From: Candidatus Bathyarchaeota archaeon
GTDB taxonomy: Archaea; Thermoproteota; Bathyarchaeia; 40CM-2-53-6; RBG-13-38-9
Assembly: GCA_026015225.1 (NCBI GenBank)
Contig: JAOZGV010000114.1
Span: 1 to 19,519 of the forward strand
DNA length: 19,519 nucleotides
Direction: 5' to 3'
Below the pieces are notes generated by a model. That model did no database searches. It had not been told where the DNA came from and was given only the letters and a program-made list of their open reading frames with translations. This document shows positions 1 through 7,475 of the stretch, one piece after another. Positions within the stretch are counted from its first letter, which is position 1; each line of letters begins with the position of its first letter. The translations under genes and the position numbers were made by a program.

Positions 1-365
1 CTGCGATAGGAAAAAACGACTTAATAATCTCAATTTCCGGCTCAGGTACAACAAAATTAGTTGTAATTGCAGCAGAGATTGCAAAGGAGGTAGACGCTAA
101 GATAATCGCTGTGTCATCACATCCAGATTCATCTTTAGGGAAAATTGCCGATCATATCGTTCAAATTAGGGGTAGAACCAAGTTAGCAAGCGAGAAAGAT
201 TATTTTTTAAGGCAAATATCTGGCATTCATGCGCCTCTGGCTCCACTGGGCACTATGTTTGAAATTTCGGCAGCAATATTTTTAGATAGCGTAATTGCTG
301 AAGTTATTAGCAAATTAGGTAAAACTGAGGATGAATTGCGAAAAAAACACGCAACTATAGAATAA
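1..365 (+). CDS. hxlB: 6-phospho-3-hexuloisomerase, 3' part (SIS domain)
   Basis: The 5' end lies outside the window; the frame is open from base 3, giving about 120 visible residues. PHI interconverts D-arabino-hex-3-ulose 6-phosphate and fructose 6-phosphate. In many archaea it works with HPS in a reversed ribulose-monophosphate route that supplies pentoses. The visible part opens with the sugar-phosphate-binding loop ISGSGTT, followed by the SIS beta strand ending in VSSHPDS. The C-terminal signature APLGTMFEISAAIFLDS, then LGKTEDELRKKHATIE, closely matches the family end, and the TAA stop falls at the expected length. The PLGT...FE...FLD pattern separates PHI from KpsF/GutQ-type SIS isomerases. 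The gene converges on dph6, with 18 bases between the two stops. Confidence 0.88.
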   Translation, partial: AIGKNDLIISISGSGTTKLVVIAAEIAKEVDAKIIAVSSHPDSSLGKIADHIVQIRGRTKLASEKDYFLRQISGIHAPLAPLGTMFEISAAIFLDSVIAEVISKLGKTEDELRKKHATIE

Positions 366-383
366 ATCTTGATATGTTATAAC

Positions 384-1064
384 TTATTTTTTTTCTAATA
401 TAGCATTCTTTATTATAAGATATCCAAAAAAACCATTCCATTGTAAATCAAAATCTAATATTTTTATTTTCTCTTTAAAATTAGGGCCATCAGTTACGAA
501 AGTCTCGTATTCACCTCCCTCGCCAGAAATATTAATTCCATACTTTTTATTTAGGTGGATTAATTCATTTAATACATCTAGATCCATCCTTTTTCCTAAC
601 CATTCCTTATTAAAGCCCATAGCATGACACGCAGTCATTATAATCTCAAAAGATGCAATTTCCTTTTTTACGACTTTTACTTGATCCTCATTCCATAAGG
701 GGGTCATGCTTTTTATTCCTAGTCTTTTAGAAAGCTCCTCAAATCTGTCTTTTTGATATTTGCTGGCTATTGCACCCGATATTATTGCCTCGATTTTCTT
801 GGTCCTTTTAAGACCTTTAAGCCTCTCTTCTAGATCTACTAATTCTTCTTCTTTCTTTCCAGAAGTTTTAACTATTGTATAGGGCAATCCTAGAGCTTTG
901 GCTTGGAGCTCAGTCCATCTAACATTCGGATAATGAAACATCCAAGACTCAGGATTTTCCGAATATACTAAAATTAAAGAAGTAATTTCCAATCCATCAG
1001 AAAATCCTTTCCAAAGTGCATAACAGCTATCTTTGCCTCCGCTAAAAAGAACGGCTACTTTCAT
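384..1064 (-). CDS. dph6: Diphthine--ammonia ligase (Dph6/MJ0570 family ATP-pyrophosphatase)
   Basis: Catalyses the last step of diphthamide synthesis on elongation factor 2: ATP-dependent amidation of diphthine. The 226 residues are the usual length of the archaeal single-domain enzyme. The N-terminal PP-loop SGGKDS spans residues 8-13. TPLW is at 121-124, and the family-specific GEGGEYETFV signature is at 181-190. ISGAI (95-99) lies in the adenine-nucleotide hydrolase fold. The ATG at 1064 follows a TATA-like element at 1099-1106 with only a short leader, so the transcript is probably almost leaderless. The gene is monocistronic, convergent with hxlB and divergent from the kinase gene across an AT-rich gap. 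Other PP-loop enzymes (tRNA thiolases, NAD synthases) lack the EGGEYET motif. Confidence 0.92.
   Translation of the reverse strand: MKVAVLFSGGKDSCYALWKGFSDGLEITSLILVYSENPESWMFHYPNVRWTELQAKALGLPYTIVKTSGKKEEELVDLEERLKGLKRTKKIEAIISGAIASKYQKDRFEELSKRLGIKSMTPLWNEDQVKVVKKEIASFEIIMTACHAMGFNKEWLGKRMDLDVLNELIHLNKKYGINISGEGGEYETFVTDGPNFKEKIKILDFDLQWNGFFGYLIIKNAILEKK
387..394 (+). terminator. T-run terminator behind hxlB
   Basis: Eight consecutive T residues on the + strand lie about 20 bases after the hxlB stop. Archaeal RNA polymerase commonly terminates at such oligo-T tracts. The run overlaps the last lysine codons of the convergent dph6 gene, so part of its T-richness may be coding. Confidence 0.35.
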
Positions 1065-1098
1065 TTATTTTGGACCACATTCTTTAAAAAAACTACTT

Positions 1099-1106
1099 CT
1101 TATATA
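1099..1106 (-). promoter_or_regulatory. TATA box for dph6
   Basis: On the - strand this reads TATATAAG, starting about 35-42 bases before the dph6 ATG. That spacing suits an archaeal TBP site with a transcription start about 10 bases before the start codon. Confidence 0.45.
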
Positions 1107-1388
1107 GTCTTTTTATTCTAAGATAACGCATCTAAATATCGAAAGATTATTTGACAGAATTTCATTCGTACCGATTCTATTAAGATAAGACGATGATAAT
1201 TTTGTTATCTTTTTTTCTATCTCAATTTTTTGGCAAGTATAAAAGAAATAAAGCGCAAAATTTGTCCTAATTTTTTAACACGCGAAATTTTTTTAAATGT
1301 TAATTATAAGCTAATTTTCAAAATACACACCAATAATTTGGACGTTTTCAAGGTTAAAATTATCAATATTAAAATTTTAATAATTTGA
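1107..1388. other. AT-rich intergenic region, no gene seen
   Basis: No credible ORF or structured RNA is visible between dph6 and the kinase gene. The sequence is dominated by A and T runs. An AT-rich stretch near 1365-1380 sits 10-25 bases before the ATG at 1389 and could hold a TATA element for the kinase transcript, but nothing stands out clearly. Confidence 0.4.
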
Positions 1389-1529
1389 ATGAAGATGGTG
1401 ATTTGAATACTAGTAGAACCTGCAGAATTTTTTCCAATTTCTTCACAATTCGAATATTCTAACACATTTCAAAGAATTCTTTGCTATCCAAAAAATGATA
1501 AGCTCGAACTTCAAAAAAGAATTGAAGAA

Positions 1530-2192
1530 TTGAAGCAATTAGGAATTAATGCATTAGAATTCAAAGGATCTAAGTCAATAAATAAAATAAAAGTCTTGGG
1601 AAAAGGTCATGTCGGAATAGTTGTACTTGGTTATACTAAAAAAGGTATTAATGCACTAAAGATTAGGCGATTGGATGCGGATAGAATTGAAATGATGCGA
1701 GAAGGTGAAATGCTAAGGTTAGCAAATAGCAATGATATAGGTCCAAAATTATTTGGATTAACCAATAATTTTATTTTAATGGAATATATAGAAGGGGAAT
1801 ATCTTCCTGAGTACATCATTAATCATATGGAGAAAAAAAGACATGTTGCGATTAAGAGAACATTGAGAAAACTCTTGTTTGATTGCTACAAGATGGACAT
1901 GAACAATATAGACCATGGAGAACTGTCCAATGCCTCAAGACACGTAATTGTAAGAAAAAGTGGAAAACCAGTCATAATAGATTTCGAATCATCAAGTGAT
2001 GCAAGGCAGACAAAGAATGTTCAATGCATGTGCAACTATCTCTTTATGGGCAGTAATATCTCGATAAATTTGAGGAAATTGTTAGGTATTGAAAGCACCT
2101 TTCCGCTAATTAAAGCTCTAAGAGTTTACAAGAATGCAAATTATAGGAATAGATTTGAGAAAATTCTCAGATTATCGGGTCTATCTCAATAA
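1530..2192 (+). CDS. Bud32/RIO-like Ser/Thr protein kinase (COG2112-like), 5' end uncertain
   Basis: A small kinase of the archaeal COG2112 type. It shows a glycine loop GKGHVGIVV (residues 24-32), a lysine in ALKIRR (44), a helix-C glutamate in MREGEML (60), a hinge LMEYIEGE (83-90), a catalytic-loop segment IDHGELSN (127-134) and a metal-binding DFE (151-153). The catalytic-loop Asp of RIO/Bud32 (HGD) is Glu here. I believe that is normal in this family but cannot confirm it. The only in-frame start in the open frame is TTG at 1530. The same frame is open back to 1407 and translates to kinase-like N-terminal sequence including ILCYP and ELQKRIEEL. A TGA at 1404-1406 separates it from an in-frame ATG at 1389. 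The real N-terminus may therefore lie upstream. The substrate is unknown. Confidence 0.8.
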   Translation: MKQLGINALEFKGSKSINKIKVLGKGHVGIVVLGYTKKGINALKIRRLDADRIEMMREGEMLRLANSNDIGPKLFGLTNNFILMEYIEGEYLPEYIINHMEKKRHVAIKRTLRKLLFDCYKMDMNNIDHGELSNASRHVIVRKSGKPVIIDFESSSDARQTKNVQCMCNYLFMGSNISINLRKLLGIESTFPLIKALRVYKNANYRNRFEKILRLSGLSQ

Positions 2193-2272
2193 TTATTCAT
2201 AAAATTGTAAAAAGTCCAATTTAAGGAATAAAATACGAATTTAATTTAGAATTTAGTTAACCTTACGATTTA

Positions 2273-3226
2273 CTACCTCGCAATAAGAGAAATTTTTGCT
2301 AATAGAGCGCTTAGTTGGATTTCTCCTCCTCCTCCTTGCACTAAACGAAATTCTGTTTCTCCCGTAGCATCAGCTAGCGCAATTTTTTTTCCCTCTTCAA
2401 TTTCAAGTTTGAAAATTTCTGAATGTATCTGCTTTAAAATATCGGTGCCAGATAATCCCTCTATCACTAACATATCCCTTAATCTATCTCTAGCTTTAGT
2501 AAATTCTCCATTTATAGCGAGATTGAGTAAATTCTTTACATCTCCCGGTTTGGCTCTGCCCGCTACCTGATAAACTGTTTTCTCATTTATTTTATTAGTT
2601 AATGAAGCTGATGATTGCGTTATATTGATTGCTCCCCTCATATCCCCTTCGGAAAGTTCTATTATTGCATCAATACCTTCTTTTGAAAGTTCAAAATTCT
2701 CTTTTTTCCCAATAAATGTTAAATATTCTGATATATCCTCGATCTTTAGGGGTCTAAATCGAAATATAGCGCATCTTGATTGAATGGGCTCAATTATTTT
2801 ACCAGAATAATTACAGCATAAAATAAATCTACAAGTGTTCGTGTATCTCTCCATCGTTCTGCGAAGCGCTTGCTGAGCATCTGCAGTCATATTATCGGCC
2901 TCATCTAAAGTGAGAATTTTAAATGGGGCTTCAGTTATGGCTGCTATCCTCGCAAAATCTTTGACTGTAGTTCTTATAACATCAATTCCTCTCGCATCAC
3001 TTGCATTCAACTCGAGATAGAGATCCATAGTTCTCTCCTTGAATAGATCGTTTGCTAAACATAGGGCAGCTGTTGTTTTACCCGTACCAGGAGGTCCAGC
3101 AAATAAGCAATGGGGCATAGTTCTATTTTTTACAAAATTCTTCAGACGATTCACGATTTCAAGTTGATTTTTTATTCCATCCAATGTTGTAGGTCTATAT
3201 TTTTCAGTCCATAATGCCGCTTCCAA
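2273..3226 (-). CDS. rfcS: Replication factor C small subunit (clamp loader ATPase)
   Basis: AAA+ subunit of the archaeal clamp loader that places PCNA on primed DNA. Walker A is GPPGTGKT (44-51), Walker B ILTLDEAD (104-111), and the arginine-finger SRC motif is at 150-152. The N-terminal RFC box (TEKYRPTTLD) is intact. The 317 residues are the normal archaeal length, and there is no intein at the Walker A site or elsewhere, although archaeal rfc genes often carry one. The start is TTG at 3226, preceded by GGAGAG at suitable spacing. A TATA-like element lies at 3281-3290. It follows the glutamate-synthase-like gene by 101 bases, so it is probably transcribed on its own. The large subunit is not in the window. 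Confidence 0.96.
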   Translation of the reverse strand: MEAALWTEKYRPTTLDGIKNQLEIVNRLKNFVKNRTMPHCLFAGPPGTGKTTAALCLANDLFKERTMDLYLELNASDARGIDVIRTTVKDFARIAAITEAPFKILTLDEADNMTADAQQALRRTMERYTNTCRFILCCNYSGKIIEPIQSRCAIFRFRPLKIEDISEYLTFIGKKENFELSKEGIDAIIELSEGDMRGAINITQSSASLTNKINEKTVYQVAGRAKPGDVKNLLNLAINGEFTKARDRLRDMLVIEGLSGTDILKQIHSEIFKLEIEEGKKIALADATGETEFRLVQGGGGEIQLSALLAKISLIAR

Positions 3227-3280
3227 AAAATTCTCTCCAATGAATTATGATATCTACTATAATTGTCTTATTACATCTAG

Positions 3281-3290
3281 TTATAAATAT
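3281..3290 (-). promoter_or_regulatory. TATA-like element for rfcS
   Basis: On the - strand this reads ATATTTATAA, about 55 bases before the TTG start, in the 101-base gap after the preceding gene. It matches the archaeal TATA pattern; no other signal is clear. Confidence 0.35.
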
Positions 3291-3327
3291 ACAAATAAAA
3301 TTTATTTAAAAATAAAAAAAAGAGGAT

Positions 3328-4935
3328 TTATTGTAGCACTCTTTCAATAGCATCGAGCTCTGTCTCTTCAGGTAAAGGTATGTCGGTGGCCTTTGATGCT
3401 CTCTCTGATAAAGCAATTAGGTCACCTCTATTGATGAGATCTATTTTCCATTTCCTAGCTCCAGCCATTAATTGCTGAAGACCAACTCCAACTCTTTCGC
3501 ATATATAATTGTGCAAACCAACGGCATCCCAAGGAATTTCCTCAAATTTATCTGCGAATTTTGCTTTTAATTCAAGTGTGGAAATAAAGAATCTCTCTGG
3601 CATACTGCCATATTTCTCCGAAAAAAATTTTGGCAGAGCCTTTCTTTCTGCAAGACTTGCAAAATAATTGGATTTCATGACGGCTGTTATTGGAGATCTT
3701 CCAAATAATATTGCTTTCACATATGGTCCATTTCCAAAGTTACTCATAGCTATACTCTTGAATAACTGCGTTTCATCGATAAACCCTCCTGCCATTATTA
3801 AATCCGGTACATGCTTACCTTTCTTTCTCAAAATTTCAGCACACTTTAAAATTTGTGCCTCCAGATATACAGTCGGAGTACTCATCTCATCCATCATTGG
3901 AACTGGGCTCATTCCTGTGCCGCCCCCAGCTCCGTCAAAAGTGATAAAATCAATTTTTGCTTCAGAAGCAACTTTCATTGTAAATGCAACTTCTGAAGGT
4001 CTATAAGCGCCTGTTTTTAATGATATACGTCTTGCTCCTTGCTCCCTTAATTGATCGATATCCTCTAAAAATCCTTCAGTGGTTGGAATACCGACCCTGC
4101 TATGTCTTTCAAATGAATGTAACACTCCCTCTTTGAAAGATTCTCGGACTAAGGGATCTTCTGGATCCGGTATAACAAAGTAACCTCGCTTTTTTAATTC
4201 TATGGCTTTTTCAATCTCTTTTATTCTGACTTCTCCGCCAATTGCTTTAGCTCCTTGTCCCCATTTTCTTTCTATTATATTGACTTCAAGTTTAGAAAGT
4301 GAGTAATTATCTACTCCAAGCCTTTGATCCTCAACATTAGTTTGGATAGCTACATCGCCATATTCTCCATCCCAAAACTTTCTGAATGCTTCAACTCTTC
4401 TTCGTAACTCTGGAGACTCTGATACTTTACCATTTGTAAGCTTGGCATCTAAATCCATACCACAAACATTTTCACCAATTGTGATCAACATTCCGGAAAT
4501 TGCAGCTCCGATAGCCAATCCATCCCAATAAATTCTTGCAACTTCGGTAGATCCATATGCCCCTATTACAATCGGAACCTTAAGTTTGACTCCACCAACT
4601 TCGGTTTTAATATCGGCATTCTGGAAAAATGCAAGATCAGATTCAGGTTCTATTCCCTCTGCTCTCAGTAGGCATGCTTGTATATTAAAATGTGACCAAT
4701 CTAATCCGAAATCTTTGAGGGCGCTCGCTGTACTAAATCCAAAGTAGAATGAATCTGGATATAATGATTCTCTTCCCCTGAAAGCAGCTAGACTTATTTC
4801 ACACATCACTGGACAATTGCTTGTACATATTGGGCACATACCACTTGTACAACTTGTGTCCTTAACTCTTGTGGTAGTTCCAGTAGTTGATTTTCCGTTA
4901 AGGTATGATGCATTTTTATAAATTCTTTCGACCAA
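3328..4935 (-). CDS. FMN-binding glutamate-synthase-like protein, paralogue B
   Basis: An FMN alpha/beta-barrel protein related to the synthase domain of glutamate synthase (535 residues). The barrel shows KWGQGAKAIGGEV (224-236), LKTGAYRP (306-313) and the FMN/phosphate loop GAGGGTGMSP (335-344). There is no glutamine-amidotransferase domain. The C-x5-C-x4-C motif that binds the 3Fe-4S cluster in true glutamate synthase is missing; the corresponding region around FGRSPITAV has no cysteine. Instead an N-terminal cluster, Cys29, 34, 37, 41 and 45, probably binds an Fe-S centre. It is a close paralogue of the product at 5164-6750 but is separated from it by more than 220 bases that hold a TATA element and a palindrome, so it may be controlled separately. 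The start is TTG at 4935, with GAGGCG upstream. The reaction is unknown; glutamate synthesis is not assured. Confidence 0.82.
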   Translation of the reverse strand: MVERIYKNASYLNGKSTTGTTTRVKDTSCTSGMCPICTSNCPVMCEISLAAFRGRESLYPDSFYFGFSTASALKDFGLDWSHFNIQACLLRAEGIEPESDLAFFQNADIKTEVGGVKLKVPIVIGAYGSTEVARIYWDGLAIGAAISGMLITIGENVCGMDLDAKLTNGKVSESPELRRRVEAFRKFWDGEYGDVAIQTNVEDQRLGVDNYSLSKLEVNIIERKWGQGAKAIGGEVRIKEIEKAIELKKRGYFVIPDPEDPLVRESFKEGVLHSFERHSRVGIPTTEGFLEDIDQLREQGARRISLKTGAYRPSEVAFTMKVASEAKIDFITFDGAGGGTGMSPVPMMDEMSTPTVYLEAQILKCAEILRKKGKHVPDLIMAGGFIDETQLFKSIAMSNFGNGPYVKAILFGRSPITAVMKSNYFASLAERKALPKFFSEKYGSMPERFFISTLELKAKFADKFEEIPWDAVGLHNYICERVGVGLQQLMAGARKWKIDLINRGDLIALSERASKATDIPLPEETELDAIERVLQ

Positions 4936-4967
4936 ACGATTCGCCTCTACTTAATTATTGAGTTTTG

Positions 4968-4979
4968 CTCCTTAAGGAG
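4968..4979. promoter_or_regulatory. 12-bp palindrome near the transcription start of paralogue B
   Basis: CTCCTTAAGGAG is a perfect palindrome 8 bases downstream (- strand sense) of the TATA box at 4988-4995 and 32 bases before the TTG start. A dimeric regulator bound here would cover the initiation region. It is an operator candidate only; chance cannot be excluded. Confidence 0.35.
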
Positions 4980-4987
4980 AAGCGAAA

Positions 4988-4995
4988 TATATAAA
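4988..4995 (-). promoter_or_regulatory. TATA box for glutamate-synthase-like paralogue B
   Basis: TTTATATA on the - strand, about 55 bases before the start codon of the 535-residue protein. It suggests this paralogue has its own promoter rather than being read only from the upstream hyd-like operon. Confidence 0.45.
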
Positions 4996-5163
4996 TAGCC
5001 ATTACACTTTCTGAAGTGATTTTTTCATTAATTTGGCTATCTTTGTGTTATTTAATGAGAAAATTGCATAAATCATAAGTAATTTTTTATCTATGAATGC
5101 ACACCACTATATGGAAAAACAAGCTATTAAAAGATAAAAAATAATGTGCGCGTTATCCACATT

Positions 5164-6750
5164 TTACTGACTTTTGCCTTCTAGAATACTCTCGGCTTCC
5201 TCCTTATCTAGTTCCATCACATATTTAATCCCTGATATTTTTGCAGCCTCTATTGTCAAGGCAGCTATATCATCTCTAGCAATGTGGCTTAGTGAAAATT
5301 TTCTTGCACCGCACATGAGTTGCTTTAATCCCTGTGTCAATCTTTGTAAGTATGTGTAAACGCCTATTGCTCCTGTAGGCAACTCTTCAAATCTTTCTCT
5401 TAGTTTATTTTTAAGGTTACTTGCTTCGGCAAATATTTCCTCCAAAGAGCCCCCAAATCTTCCATAATAAACTGGGAGTTCTCCCTCGAGTATTCTATGT
5501 CCCACGGTTTTTCCTACCATGGCAGCAGTAAGAGGCGCTCTAGACATGCCAACAGCCTTAATGTATGGTGCGCCTAGTGCTAAGACCTTAAAAATTTGAT
5601 CTTCTAAAGCAATTCCGCCAGCTAAAACTATACTTGGAACATATTCTCCTTTCTTTGCTAGTAGATCGGCATACTGGTATGTTAGTGAAAATATCTCGAC
5701 TGGCGGAATGCCCCATTCATTCATCATTCGCCAAGGACTCATTCCTGTTCCACCACCTGCAGCATCGACAGTAAGCATATCAATTTTTGCTATTGAAGAA
5801 TATTTTATCGCTCTAGCTAAGTCGACTGGTCTGTAAGCTCCTGTTTTAAGAAACACATGTTTAGCTCCCAAATTTCTCAACTCTTCTACCCTATCAATAA
5901 AACTTTCCTTTGTAACCATTCCGATCCGCGAATGTCTTTCGAACTCTTTAAAAGAACCCGTCTTAAAATCGTTGATAACTCTAGTGTCTTCTGGATCTGG
6001 AAGTACTATATACCCGCGCTTTTTAAGTAATTGTGCTTTTTCTAAATTTGTGATCTTGACTTCGCCTCCAATATCTTTAGCTCCTTGTCCCCATTTCAGT
6101 TCTACAGCATCAACTTCTAAGTTTGAAAGAGCATACTCAAGCACTCCCAATTTTGTGTCTTCAACGTTGGATTGGACAGCTATTGCTCCATAGTCATCCT
6201 CCTGCCAATTTTTATAAGCATCCACTCTCCATTTGAGTTCTGGGGAATGACTTACCCTTCCTCCTTTGATCTCTGTTTTATTATCCATTCCACAGACATT
6301 TTCCCCAATAACTTGAATTGTTCCGGATATCGCTGCACCAGCAACTAATTCCTCCCAATTATTTTTTGCAACATCGGTTGAACCGAGTCCGCAGAAGACT
6401 ATTGGAAGCTTTAGTTTTATATCCCTTCTTTGACCGATTTTAACTTCCAAGTCTACGTTTGGAAATGTGGCCTTGTCGCTGTCTGCTTCAATTCCTCTAG
6501 CGCCTATAGCCGTTCCCATTATGTTAAAATGAGACAAATCAATTGGGTAGTTTTTTTGAGAGGCCACAGTGATTATTCCAAAAGGTTGGGGATAGATAAC
6601 TTCACTTCCTCGAATTGCAGACTTTCCAATTTCACACATCCCTAAACATCCATCAACGCAAGTTGCGCACAATCCACTTAGATGACAAATATCTTCGGTT
6701 CTGTTTTTAGTTAGGGTTGCTGAGGAAGCATTCAGCTTAGAGTAACTCAT
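5164..6750 (-). CDS. FMN-binding glutamate-synthase-like protein, paralogue A (operon with HydC/HydB/NuoG-like subunits)
   Basis: About 528 residues, with the same layout as the protein at 3328-4935. Counting from a GTG nine bases earlier (6759), the N-terminal cysteines are Cys25, 31, 34, 38 and 42. The barrel motif LKWGQGAKDIGGEV is at 221-234 and the FMN loop DAAGGGTGMSP at 332-342. I prefer ATG 6750 because GAGGTGG lies five bases upstream and overlaps the GTG. There is no amidotransferase domain, and the glutamate-synthase 3Fe-4S cysteines are absent (GMSRAPLTAAM instead). The start follows the NuoG-like stop by under 30 bases, so it is probably co-transcribed with the diaphorase subunits and could take electrons from, or give them to, that module. 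Its substrate is unknown; a dehydrogenase or aminating role is only inference. Confidence 0.83.
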   Translation of the reverse strand: MSYSKLNASSATLTKNRTEDICHLSGLCATCVDGCLGMCEIGKSAIRGSEVIYPQPFGIITVASQKNYPIDLSHFNIMGTAIGARGIEADSDKATFPNVDLEVKIGQRRDIKLKLPIVFCGLGSTDVAKNNWEELVAGAAISGTIQVIGENVCGMDNKTEIKGGRVSHSPELKWRVDAYKNWQEDDYGAIAVQSNVEDTKLGVLEYALSNLEVDAVELKWGQGAKDIGGEVKITNLEKAQLLKKRGYIVLPDPEDTRVINDFKTGSFKEFERHSRIGMVTKESFIDRVEELRNLGAKHVFLKTGAYRPVDLARAIKYSSIAKIDMLTVDAAGGGTGMSPWRMMNEWGIPPVEIFSLTYQYADLLAKKGEYVPSIVLAGGIALEDQIFKVLALGAPYIKAVGMSRAPLTAAMVGKTVGHRILEGELPVYYGRFGGSLEEIFAEASNLKNKLRERFEELPTGAIGVYTYLQRLTQGLKQLMCGARKFSLSHIARDDIAALTIEAAKISGIKYVMELDKEEAESILEGKSQ

Positions 6751-6776
6751 TCTTTCCACCTCTTTTAATACATATA

Positions 6777-7475
6777 CTAAGTTTTAACCAACTCATTCAT
6801 TTCACCTTTTTTAACACATGAACCACAAGATTCTAAATAACACATAATTTGACCATACTCATCTGCACATTCTGGAACAACTCTTAAACAAGAGTTGCAA
6901 AGTTCACCTTGAGGATTGTACCCTCTACACGGTAATTCCACTACTGGACACACATACATACAAGCACCGCAGTTACGGCAAATCTCACTCTTTGTTCTAA
7001 AGGGCGTTACTACTTCGCGTTTTTCACCCCGACCAATGAACCCTATTGCTCCACTCATCATTTGTTCTTTACATAATCTTACACATAGTCCGCAGAGTAT
7101 ACAATCTTCATTTTTCATTTTGAATCTAATATTTTCTATACCCATTTTGGAAGCAAGGTCTTGGAGAGTTTTTGAATTCGGGCATCTCGCAAGCATTAAT
7201 TCTACCAACATTCTACGGCCCTTTACCACTCTGTCCGTATGCGTCTTGACTACTATCCCCTCTTTAACAGGGTAGAGACACGAAGTTACAAGTTTTGTTC
7301 CGCTTTTTTCCTCAATTTCAACCATGCATAGACGACAAACACCATAAGGAGTTAATCCATCGTGGTGGCATAAAGTAGGGATTTCTACTCCAAGAAATCT
7401 TAAAGCTTCTAATAAAGTCCAACTTTCATCTACTCTAGCCTCAATACCATTGACCTTCAAAGTTACAATTCCCAT
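6777..7475 (-). CDS. NuoG/HoxU/HydA-N-like ferredoxin subunit with [2Fe-2S] and 2[4Fe-4S]
   Basis: A 232-residue electron-transfer subunit. The plant-type [2Fe-2S] domain uses Cys36, 47, 50 and 66. Two ferredoxin-type [4Fe-4S] motifs follow: Cys125/128/131/135 and Cys166/169/172/176. Only one cysteine (98) is present where NuoG and HydA carry the His-Cys3 cluster, and there is no molybdopterin or H-cluster domain. The tail is unusually cysteine-rich (183, 193, 196, 203, 212, 217, 220) and could bind another cluster or zinc. The ATG overlaps the stop of the upstream hydB-like gene by one base (TAATG), so translation is probably coupled. It most likely wires the NADH/flavin subunit to the glutamate-synthase-like partner encoded next. 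Confidence 0.85.
   Translation of the reverse strand: MGIVTLKVNGIEARVDESWTLLEALRFLGVEIPTLCHHDGLTPYGVCRLCMVEIEEKSGTKLVTSCLYPVKEGIVVKTHTDRVVKGRRMLVELMLARCPNSKTLQDLASKMGIENIRFKMKNEDCILCGLCVRLCKEQMMSGAIGFIGRGEKREVVTPFRTKSEICRNCGACMYVCPVVELPCRGYNPQGELCNSCLRVVPECADEYGQIMCYLESCGSCVKKGEMNELVKT

Noticed and set aside
1065..1529. Search for a tRNA, snoRNA-like RNA or riboswitch in the gap before the kinase.
   Set aside because: No cloverleaf, GC-rich stem or recognisable conserved core is seen; the sequence is A/T runs.
2273..3226. Possible intein in rfcS, common in archaeal clamp-loader genes.
   Set aside because: The Walker motifs are contiguous and the length is normal.
3328..6750. Calling the two FMN proteins glutamate synthase (gltB).
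   Set aside because: No glutaminase domain is encoded and the 3Fe-4S cysteine motif is absent from both, so only the fold, not the reaction, is supported.
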